A stretch of DNA of 6,240 bases from Xanthobacteraceae bacterium (GCA_030043175.1 JASHYD010001359.1:1-6240); one strand, 5' to 3'; shown: positions 1-5,159, numbered from the stretch's first letter. Translations and numbers: made by a program. Notes: a model not told the origin generated them from the sequence alone.

Positions 1-1
1 G

Positions 2-58
2 CACAGCGCGGCGCAACCCTCCAGCGAGGTCGTCGGCAAGATCGTCTTCACCGCCTGA
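2..58 (+). CDS. 3' tip of a zinc-type/quinone oxidoreductase (MDR family), partial
   Basis: Only the last 18 residues and the stop are inside the window. They read HSAAQPSSEVVGKIVFTA and then TGA at 56-58. An ending of the form 'VGKIV-T' preceded by a short polar helix is typical of medium-chain dehydrogenase/reductases of the NADPH:quinone oxidoreductase type, where it forms the last beta strand of the catalytic domain (family knowledge). The stop lies 4 bases from the stop of the convergent sugar kinase, so the two genes meet tail to tail with no room for a terminator. With so few residues the family call is tentative. The high GC matches the neighbouring kinase, not the rest of the window. 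Confidence 0.5.
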   Translation, partial: HSAAQPSSEVVGKIVFTA

Positions 59-62
59 GTGG

Positions 63-849
63 CTAGGGCGCGCGGGTGAGCATGCGCGCACCCCACTCGG
101 CCCCGAGCGCCACGGCCCGCTCGACCGGCTCGCCCGCAGCGAGGGCGAACGTGAACGCCGCCGCGAACGCGTCGCCGTAGGAGTCTTGCGGCTCGCCAGC
201 GAGCGCGACCGCCTCCCAGCTCCCCTCGGACTCGCCCCACCAGCGACCGCCGCGCACGCCGTCGGTCGCCAATTGGAGTCGGGCGCGGTCGCCGACCCGA
301 TGCGCCCATTCGCGCTCGTCGCGATCGCGGGCGCTGTAGACAAGCGCGTCGATCAGTGGGCCCTTGCTCGTCAGCGCGCTGCGCGCCCGCGGCGAAGCGA
401 CCAGCACCCGCGCCGCGCGCGCATGCGCCAGGGCACCGGAATCGCCCGCGGTCACGTACGCACCGTCGGCGCCATCGAGCCGCACCCACTCGAGCTCGTC
501 GCCGGCGCTTGGCTCGAGCCGCTGCCCGATCGTGATGATCGTCCGCTCGCCGGCATTGTCGAGCAGCGTCACCGCCCGGCGGGTTGGCCGCTCGCGCGCA
601 GCGACGTGCATGCGGACGCCCCGCTCGGCAAGCTGCGCCACCGACGCTTGCCCGGGCCGGTCACGCCCGACCGCCGTGAGGAAGTCGACTCTGGCGCCGA
701 GCTCCGCCAGCACTCCCGCCGCCACGCCGCCACCGCCGGCCGCGCGCGCGAAAATCGCCCGCGTGCTCGATCTCCCCGGCCCGGGGCAGGCGCGGCACGC
801 GGATGAACTCGACCCACTCGATGTGGCCGATGACCGCAATCCGCGTCAC
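63..849 (-). CDS. PfkB-family carbohydrate kinase, one frameshift
   Basis: PfkB/ribokinase-fold enzymes phosphorylate sugars or nucleosides with ATP in the cytoplasm; the substrate cannot be told here. The N-terminus starts at GTG 849 and reads MTRIAVIGHIEWVEF, then RLPRAGEIEHAGDF, the usual first strand and lid region. The frame then changes at about 738-745 to ARAAGGGGVAAGVLAELGA, the glycine-rich sugar-binding loop, and stays open to TAG at 63. Later landmarks are ERTIITIGQRLEP in the middle and QDSYGDAFAAAFTFALAAGE near the C-terminus, which carries the catalytic Asp. The span is 787 bases (3n+1), so one extra base or two missing bases would account for the break; repaired length is about 261-262 residues, slightly short for the family. 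The usual GxGD anion hole is shortened to YGD. Either a pseudogene or a sequencing indel in the GCGCGCG tract. The style looks actinobacterial (inference). Confidence 0.8.
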
Positions 850-889
850 TGCCGATCAACCTGAAAGTCGATGGTTGAATTATGCTTCG

Positions 890-1027
890 TTACTTGCGGC
901 GCGGCCATGCGTCGCGCAGCGATTCGAGGGCCAGCAGCATGAACGCGTCGTGCATCCTCTGTGGCCGCGCCTCGATATAGGGCACGACGACGCGCGCAAA
1001 ATTGCGAAAAAGCGTTTGGGCCGGCGG
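890..1027 (-). pseudogene. C-terminal fragment of a Rap1a-like protein
   Basis: About 45 residues with no start codon in the right place, ending at TAA 892-890. The readable part includes VVVPYIEARPQRMHDAF and then LLALESLRDAWPRRK. The pattern 'V-YIEARP-RMH--F--LALE-L--AWP' is the C-terminal signature of small Rap1a-like secreted proteins that are common in Bradyrhizobium. Rap1a proteins were first described as immunity proteins against type VI peptidoglycan amidase effectors (family knowledge). The signal peptide, the first half and the conserved Cys residues are missing; the usual final 'WPC' is 'WPRRK'. The fragment begins in the same frame directly after the stop codon of the sensor kinase, so it cannot be translated unless that stop is read through. 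I read it as a relic left at a recombination edge. Confidence 0.6.
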
Positions 1028-2962
1028 TCACTGGCCACAATGCTTGGCCCGAAGTGGAATTTTAATTTTGCAGCACAAGGCATCGGACGCGAATATCAGA
1101 TCGACGACACCACCAAGCTCGTGAGGAATGAGGTCGCGGATGAGGTTGCTACCATAGCCGGATTGGACCGGACCCGCAATCGACGGGCCGCCAAGCTCGC
1201 GCCATGTGATCGTCAGAATAACCGACGCATTCGCCTTGGCGCGATTCCAAGTCACCAGCACTCTGCCGTCCGGCCTCGATAGGGCGCCGTGCTTCGCAGC
1301 ATTCGTCACCAGCTCATGAAAGACCATTGCGAGCGCCTGGGTTTCGGCAGAGGTAAGCAGGACGTCCGGGCCGCTGATCGTGGTGTTCGCTTCGGTGGTG
1401 TATGGCGCAAGTTGGTCCCGTATGAGGTCGATAAGGCCGACGCCGGACCAACGCCTTTCGCTCAGGAGCGCATGAGTGGCTGCAATTGATTCAATACGAC
1501 CGTCGAGTGCTTTGACGAACTCGTCAATCGTCCTGATGCGCCGTCGTGTCTGCCTGACGACTGCCGCGACGCGCGCAAGCACGTTCTTGACACGGTGGTC
1601 GAGTTCGGCAGTCAGCAGTTTCTGACGTTCCTCGGCGTGCTTGCGCATCGTGACGTCGCGGGTCAAACCCTTGATGCAGATGAGGCGGCCGGTTGTGTCG
1701 AATTCCGCCCGTGAGGTTTCTTCGAGCCACACCTCTCGTCCGTCTGGGCGAATGAAACGAAATGTCGCCGTATCAGCACGACTGTTGGCACGGACCCGGC
1801 GACGACGGGCCTCGACATACGCGCGATCGTCCGGATGAATTCGATCGACGAACTGGGCGCCAGTGCAAATCTGCTGTGAGTCGAGGCCCAGGATTTGTCT
1901 CGCGTTCTCGCTGCGGTGCTCCAAGCCACTGCTGGGATCGTATTCGAAGGCCATCACCGCCCCAGCCGCCAATGCCTGCTGTAATAGTGCCTGGCTCTCC
2001 TCAAGGACGCTTGCGTGCTGACGCCGCTCGGCAAACAGCGCTGCAAGAACGTATGCGTACAGCGCGACGCCTAGGATGGCGGCCTGGACGCCCATGATGC
2101 GGTCGCCAATCGGAAGGGCGGGGTCCCCAAAATGAACGATGCGGAAAGTTGTCGTCCAAACAATCGTGAGTGAAACAATGAACGCCGCTGCGGCGGCGAA
2201 CACCGGCTGGCAGCGAGCCGCAAGCCAAAGGATAGGAAACAACAGGGACACCGGAGCCACCATCTCCCAGGGCTTCTCTGGCAACAAAGCGATGATGACG
2301 GTCATCACCGCAGCCAACGCAACGAGCGCCCCGACGCCTTCAACGATCTCGTTGCGGCGTGGCGGCGCCCGCAGGGCTTCGGCCAGGCCAATCACTAGCG
2401 GCGCAACAGTGATGATTCCGATGGCGCCGGATACAAACCAATGCTGCCAGGTGGTCCAAATTGACGCCGTCGGGCTGAGGAACAACCAGTGAGCCACCGT
2501 CGCGCCAAGCGCGCCGGCAGCATTTGTGACGACTGCAGCTGCCAGCAGACCGAGCACATTGCGCAGCCGGTTGAGGCTGAAACCCGAACCGAAATGGCGC
2601 TCGATCAGCCATCCGGCAAGCAGTGCTTCGCCTGCATCGCACAAAGCCAAGGCGGCGGAAATCCAGATGTTCCGACCACCTATCAGACTGGCGATAATGG
2701 TCGCAATGATCGTGCCGCTGGTAACTGGCAATCGTGCATTATGCCCGAGCGCGATCAGAACGCCGGAAGATATGCCTCCAGCGAGCCAGAACATGGTAAG
2801 GCCATGAGATTGAGCAAGAAGTGCAAGGCTCAGCTCCGCCGCGAGGAAATAAGCGATCCCGACCGCAACGGCGAGCCATATCGCACGAGGCAACGTCGCC
2901 TGGACACCGGCCAGTCTCGGGCGAACTTTCTCGCTTCGACCCTGCAGCATATGCCACCCCAC
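1028..2962 (-). CDS. Membrane sensor histidine kinase: MASE1 - PAS/PAC - HWE kinase
   Basis: An intact 644-residue protein. Residues about 27-310 form a multi-pass membrane region of MASE1 type (AIWLAVAVGIAYFLAAELSL, then repeated hydrophobic segments), a presumed sensory module. Residues about 318-445 are a PAS domain with PAC tail (IHPDDRAYVE, FRFIRPDGREVWLEE, KGLTRDVTMRKHAEE). The kinase core follows: phospho-acceptor His456 in AELDHRVKNVLARVAAVV, N-box HELVTNAAKHGALS with Asn554, the HWE-defining W587-R-E589 in TWRELGGP, and glycine box GYGSNLI at 602-608. HWE kinases of Alphaproteobacteria often feed the PhyR/EcfG general stress response or single-domain regulators, but no partner is in this window, so it is an orphan here. 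The start is uncertain: GTG at 2962 or ATG at 2950, neither with a clear Shine-Dalgarno. The signal sensed is unknown. It is the only unbroken large gene in the window. Confidence 0.92.
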   Translation of the reverse strand: MGWHMLQGRSEKVRPRLAGVQATLPRAIWLAVAVGIAYFLAAELSLALLAQSHGLTMFWLAGGISSGVLIALGHNARLPVTSGTIIATIIASLIGGRNIWISAALALCDAGEALLAGWLIERHFGSGFSLNRLRNVLGLLAAAVVTNAAGALGATVAHWLFLSPTASIWTTWQHWFVSGAIGIITVAPLVIGLAEALRAPPRRNEIVEGVGALVALAAVMTVIIALLPEKPWEMVAPVSLLFPILWLAARCQPVFAAAAAFIVSLTIVWTTTFRIVHFGDPALPIGDRIMGVQAAILGVALYAYVLAALFAERRQHASVLEESQALLQQALAAGAVMAFEYDPSSGLEHRSENARQILGLDSQQICTGAQFVDRIHPDDRAYVEARRRRVRANSRADTATFRFIRPDGREVWLEETSRAEFDTTGRLICIKGLTRDVTMRKHAEERQKLLTAELDHRVKNVLARVAAVVRQTRRRIRTIDEFVKALDGRIESIAATHALLSERRWSGVGLIDLIRDQLAPYTTEANTTISGPDVLLTSAETQALAMVFHELVTNAAKHGALSRPDGRVLVTWNRAKANASVILTITWRELGGPSIAGPVQSGYGSNLIRDLIPHELGGVVDLIFASDALCCKIKIPLRAKHCGQ

Positions 2963-3086
2963 GCAGCAACAGCGCCATTCGAGCGTGATCCCGTTTAGGA
3001 ACCAAATCTACGACGTTATTTGCAAATGCCAATGCTGGCGCAACCGTGGCGGCCCACTCGGCACAGATGCGAGCATTGTCACTCAC
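2951..3086 (-). CDS. N-terminal part of an unidentified small protein, overlapping the kinase start out of frame
   Basis: From GTG 3086 the reading MSDNARICAEWAATVAPALA is followed by FANNVVDLVPKRDHARMALL and then LRGVAYAA. It looks like a natural helical cytoplasmic protein. I do not recognise the family. A purine-rich stretch (GGGAGG) sits only 2 bases before the GTG, which is too close for an ideal ribosome site. The open frame continues to about 2739, but beyond about 2950 it runs out of frame through the sensor kinase and loses plausibility, so I stop the feature there. Either a small gene whose 3' end was replaced by the kinase locus, or a chance ORF. Confidence 0.35.
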
Positions 3087-3130
3087 CGCCTCCCTGCGAA
3101 TTATTCATGGTACCAGGGTAGTCGAGCGTC

Positions 3131-3343
3131 CTAATTCGTGCTTGGGCGGACATGTGTACCGAATTGGTTCCCGTAACCGTGATGCAGGCGCATGAGTTCG
3201 GTTTCCGTCACCTCATGGAGGATTTTGTGGTCTTGTGGTTTCAATAGCTCGACGAGCACCTCGATATCTCGCTACGCTCGGGCATCAAGGTCGCTTTCTG
3301 CCATCTCGAGCCATCGATACATCGCATCATGTTTCATGGTCAT
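3131..3343 (-). pseudogene. Small hypothetical protein gene with an internal TAG
   Basis: From ATG 3343 the frame reads MTMKHDAMYRWLEMAESDLD, then ARA, a TAG at 3274-3272 (codon 24), and continues RDIEVLVELLKPQDHKILHE, VTETELMRLHHGYGNQFGTH to TAG at 3133-3131. The amphipathic, charged, low-Cys composition on both sides of the stop looks like one protein of about 70 residues broken by a single change (for example CAG or TGG to TAG). I do not recognise the family. There is no clear Shine-Dalgarno. The opposite-strand reading is rich in Ser and Cys and looks like a shadow. It belongs to the same minus-strand run of small broken genes as its neighbours. Confidence 0.4.
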
Positions 3344-3625
3344 GACTAGTCAGCAAGCGGATCATATTTCCCTTGAGCCTCTATTAAATCAGAATCCTAT
3401 CTCTAAGTTGGTAGATTTCTTTATGCTTAGCCAAGCCAACTCGCAGTCAGGAATAAACTCTTTGATATACATATCACTGATCATTGCACATGGTATTGGT
3501 GTCTTAGTGAATAGTTCGCATTGTGTATATGGATCTGCATCGTTAAATAGTTAACTTTCAGTGTCACAAGTCATACGCGTTTTCTTAAACGATGTTACTA
3601 TAAGCATTAACGCAAAGTGTTTCAC
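3344..3625. other. AT-rich islet
   Basis: GC drops sharply here. A hand count over 3361-3540 gives 66 of 180 bases, about 37%, against 60% in a counted block of the kinase and over 75% at the left end. It holds the interrupted mini-ORF described separately on the minus strand. The plus strand also has a weakly plausible open frame ending at 3554. I see no terminal inverted repeats, target-site duplication, integrase or tRNA end that would define a mobile element. Its origin is therefore unknown; acquired DNA is an inference from composition only. Confidence 0.6.
3389..3625 (-). pseudogene. Small AT-rich ORF with signal-like start and in-frame TAA
   Basis: GTG 3625 is preceded by AAGGAG with 7 bases of spacing, a good ribosome site, and overlaps the stop of the upstream mini-ORF as GTGA. 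The frame reads MKHFALMLIVTSFKKTRMTC, then DTES, a TAA at 3553-3551 (codon 25), and stays open for another 53 residues (LFNDADPYTQCELFTKTPIP, CAMISDMYIKEFIPDCELAW, then LSIKKSTNLEIGF) to TGA at 3391-3389. The start resembles a short export signal, and there are several Cys residues in the second half. I do not recognise the family. The open frame on both sides of the TAA suggests a gene broken by one point mutation. It could also be a true 24-residue peptide ending at the TAA. Confidence 0.35.
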
Positions 3626-3747
3626 GGACTTTCTCCTTCGGGAACCGGCGACAGCCATTCAACTCGGCTATCTTTGACGAGCATCCTGGCGTATTCAAGC
3701 GACACGCCGCTACTTTTAACCGCGCCTAATTTTTTCTCGAAGATCAC
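3622..3747 (-). CDS. 41-residue hypothetical ORF, coupled on both sides
   Basis: GTG 3747 overlaps the TGA of the preceding ORF, and its own TGA (3624-3622) overlaps the GTG of the next ORF. Both junctions have the GTGA form typical of translational coupling. The product would read MIFEKKLGAVKSSGVSLEYA, then RMLVKDSRVEWLSPVPEGES and P. The last codons carry the AAGGAG that serves as ribosome site for the next ORF. Residue composition is protein-like and charged, with no membrane segment. I do not recognise a family. The short length means it could be chance. Confidence 0.35.
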   Translation of the reverse strand: MIFEKKLGAVKSSGVSLEYARMLVKDSRVEWLSPVPEGESP

Positions 3748-3963
3748 GGCGCCAGCCTAATAAAGCCGGCGGAAGCTGCAATTCCCACACGCGGCTTCCC
3801 AGCAGACGGCAAACAGCCTTCCTGCCGATATTTGGCCAGCAATGCCTGCTCCAACACGTTCGCGTGGAGGGCCGCGGCAGCATGTGGATCATCGCACGGG
3901 GGAAGCTGGGCCAACCGCCGACAGGCGATGGCTTCGGTTTAGCGCCAAGTCAGTCGTGATCAT
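3744..3963 (-). pseudogene. Small hypothetical protein, frameshift near its start
   Basis: ATG 3963 starts MITTDLAL. The frame then has to slip at about 3938-3942 to continue as TEAIACRRLAQLPPCDDPHA, AAALHANVLEQALLAKYRQE, GCLPSAGKPRVGIAASAGFI and RLAP, ending with TGA at 3746-3744. The span is 220 bases (3n+1), so one extra base would explain it and gives about 72 residues. The helical middle (ALHANVLEQALLAKYRQEG) looks like real protein. I do not recognise the family. The stop overlaps the GTG of the next mini-ORF. It starts about 40 bases after the stop of the ATPase remnant on the same strand. Without the slip the frame is closed by a TAA at 3941-3939. Confidence 0.4.
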
Positions 3964-4004
3964 CGGCCGTTGCCGTGACCGCATCATCAAGAAACACAAC
4001 AGCT

Positions 4005-4470
4005 CTAAACCATCCTGAGCCAGCTGAAGACTGCGACCTTCACTTGGTCGAGCACCAGCGCGAGCGCCAGGGATGCCGCGAACACGCCCGGCACGGCCGG
4101 CATCGGCAACGAGGCCAGATACCCTTCACGGCCATGGTCGGAATGATCGCCAGATCCGCAATGGAAGATGTGATAACGATGGGCTCGGCCAGGAAGACCA
4201 CAGCGCTGACGCTCGCGGACAACGTAGAAGACCGCCTGGCCGTTGAACAGCAGCGTAACGAGGGTCAGCGTCCTAAGCCTGTCGATGTCGAATCCCAGAT
4301 GGTATTTGCCGACGACGAGGATAGCCGCGCAAAAGGCAAGATCGCACAGGCCGATGGCTCCGCCCGCTATCGTCAGGCTGTCGATGCGCCATGCGTTCGG
4401 TTGCGCGGAAGGCCGCGCATTGTCTGTTGTCGATGACATCGCGAGAAAGTCTCAGGTGATCATCGAGAGC
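4005..4470 (-). pseudogene. C-terminal remnant of a plasma-membrane proton-efflux P-type ATPase
   Basis: P3-type H+-ATPases pump protons across the inner membrane using ATP. Only the last part of the transmembrane domain is here. It reads LLSMIT, a TGA at 4454-4452 where the family has Gly, then DFLAMSSTTDNARPSAQPNA, WRIDSLTIAGGAIGLCDLAF, later LRTLTLVTLLFNGQAVFYVV and RERQR. Three single-base losses then follow: near 4207 the frame moves to LWSSWPS, near 4187 to PIVITSSIADLAIIPTMAVK, and near 4120 back to LASLPMPAV and on to LVLDQVKVAVFSWLRMV with TAG at 4007-4005. The three losses sum to three bases, so the original frame is regained. The P-domain, ATP-binding and actuator domains are absent; homology stops at about 4470, where the antitoxin scrap begins on the other strand. 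Clearly non-functional as read. Confidence 0.8.
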
Positions 4471-4472
4471 AA

Positions 4473-4572
4473 CCCAACGCTGAGAATGTCGAAGCGATGG
4501 AAGCGGCGCGGCGAGACCGTAAAGGTTGGCGATATCGAGGGGCTTTTCGCCGGCTTGCATGCGGACGATTGA
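4473..4572 (+). pseudogene. C-terminal scrap of a RelB/DinJ-type antitoxin
   Basis: From 4473 the frame reads PNAENVEAMEAAR. After a slip at about 4507-4513 (one extra or two missing bases) it reads GETVKVGDIEGLFAGLHADD and stops at TGA 4570-4572. 'PNAET--AM-AAR-GE-V-V-SI--L-ADLHAD' is the familiar C-terminal half of antitoxins that pair with YafQ toxins: the segment that wraps the toxin (family knowledge). The DNA-binding ribbon-helix-helix N-terminal half and the promoter are missing, replaced by the ATPase remnant. The last 14 bases overlap the toxin start, the normal arrangement for such pairs. It cannot make a repressor or a proper antitoxin as read. Confidence 0.65.
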
Positions 4573-4834
4573 GCACACCGGGAAATTCAAACGGGACTAT
4601 AAGCGCGAGACCCGGGGGAAATCGCGGGAACAAGTCCGCAAGCTTGAGTTTGAACCGGCCGAGGTTGTGAAGGGGCTCGCAGCCGATGAGACGCTACCTC
4701 CGCGCTTCAACGACCATGCGCTATCCGGCGATTGGAAGGATCACCGGGACTGCCACATCAACCCCGATCTCGTGCTGATCTATCGAAAGCGATCCTGGTT
4801 CGGCGCGGCTCACATAGGCTCTTTTCTGACCTGA
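4559..4834 (+). CDS. YafQ-type mRNA interferase toxin, C-terminus frameshifted
   Basis: A 91-residue product from ATG 4559, chosen because it overlaps the antitoxin end by 14 bases and begins with the family start MRTIEHTGKFKRDYKRE. YafQ-like toxins are RelE/ParE-fold ribosome-dependent RNases. The conserved centre is present: FNDHALSGDWKDHRDCH and then NPDLVLIYRK, which carries the equivalents of E. coli YafQ His50, His63 and Asp67. After IYRK the frame is wrong. The expected ending, ILVRRGSHRLF, lies two bases over at about 4792-4824 and includes the 'GSH' equivalent to catalytic His87 and a following Phe. As read the protein ends RSWFGAAHIGSFLT. One missing base at about 4788-4792 would explain this. 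It is probably inactive, which fits with the loss of the antitoxin's N-terminal half. Confidence 0.8.
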   Translation: MRTIEHTGKFKRDYKRETRGKSREQVRKLEFEPAEVVKGLAADETLPPRFNDHALSGDWKDHRDCHINPDLVLIYRKRSWFGAAHIGSFLT

Positions 4835-4872
4835 TAGTGGATTACCGCCACCAGACCTGCGGCGCTCAAGCC

Positions 4873-4882
4873 AGGGGGGAGA
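4873..4882 (+). promoter_or_regulatory. Ribosome binding site deciding a TTG start
   Basis: AGGGGGGAGA ends 7 bases before TTG 4890. No ATG or GTG in the same frame is available, because a TGA at 4884-4886 closes the frame just upstream. The site is the main reason to take the small membrane ORF seriously. Confidence 0.45.
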
Positions 4883-4889
4883 TTGAACG

Positions 4890-5060
4890 TTGAGACCATC
4901 AATCGGAACCATCCTTCAGTTTGTTGGCGGATCGATCAGTAGTGCCGTTGCTTCCGCTCTGATCGTTGGGGCATTATACTTTAATGGATGGTGCGACAAA
5001 GGTCAGCGCGAAGCTCGGCAACAGAGTATTTTTCAGTCGCGCCGACCAGCTTCACTTTGA
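4890..5060 (+). CDS. Small single-pass membrane protein, hypothetical, TTG start
   Basis: A 56-residue ORF from TTG 4890 to TGA 5058-5060. Residues 5-31 are hydrophobic and small-residue rich (IGTILQFVGGSISSAVASAL, then IVGALYF), enough for one membrane helix. The tail is polar and basic (NGWCDKGQREARQQ, then SIFQSRRPASL), so the C-terminus would likely stay in the cytoplasm (inference). It has a good upstream purine stretch and is followed 24 bases later by a strong hairpin. It lies 55 bases after the toxin stop on the same strand. I do not recognise a family. The competing minus-strand reading of the same DNA is also open, so this call is moderate. Confidence 0.45.
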   Translation: MRPSIGTILQFVGGSISSAVASALIVGALYFNGWCDKGQREARQQSIFQSRRPASL

Positions 5061-5084
5061 CTACCTTGGCTTTATCGCGCTTAG

Positions 5085-5118
5085 CCCGGCCCCTGGGATT
5101 AGTTACCCGGGGGCCGGG
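5085..5118. terminator. GC-rich hairpin between convergent genes
   Basis: CCCGGCCCCTGGG (5085-5097) pairs with CCCGGGGGCCGGG (5106-5118): 13 base pairs with one T-G pair, around the 8-base loop ATTAGTTA. It sits between the end of the small membrane ORF (5060) and the stop of the beta-propeller gene (5160, opposite strand), where a shared two-way terminator would be expected. Neither side has a clear T run, so intrinsic termination is not certain. Confidence 0.55.
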
Positions 5119-5159
5119 TCTCACGGGGATGGTTGCCGCGACCCGCGGTGATTGTCGCG

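Noticed and set aside
186..864. Long plus-strand ORFs over the sugar kinase
   Set aside because: Very GC-rich DNA keeps many frames open. The minus strand carries the PfkB motifs, and the plus-strand translations are Arg/Ala/Ser-rich without any motif.
3192..3554. 120-codon plus-strand ORF over the AT-rich islet
   Set aside because: Its first 48 residues are a Ser/Arg-rich shadow of the minus-strand small gene. The second half is somewhat hydrophobic but lacks a ribosome site, whereas the minus strand has AAGGAG plus coupled starts. Not fully excluded.
3542..3555. Inverted repeat GTTAA-ATAG-TTAAC as an operator
   Set aside because: Only 5 bp per arm in AT-rich DNA, where such repeats are expected by chance, and it is not placed at a promoter.
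3771..3799. Hairpin GGAAGCTGC / GCGGCTTCC with an 11-base loop as a terminator
   Set aside because: It lies inside a putative ORF, has a long loop and is not followed by a T run on either strand.
3975..4436. 153-codon plus-strand ORF
   Set aside because: Antisense to the ATPase remnant, which is recognisable on the minus strand despite the frameshifts.
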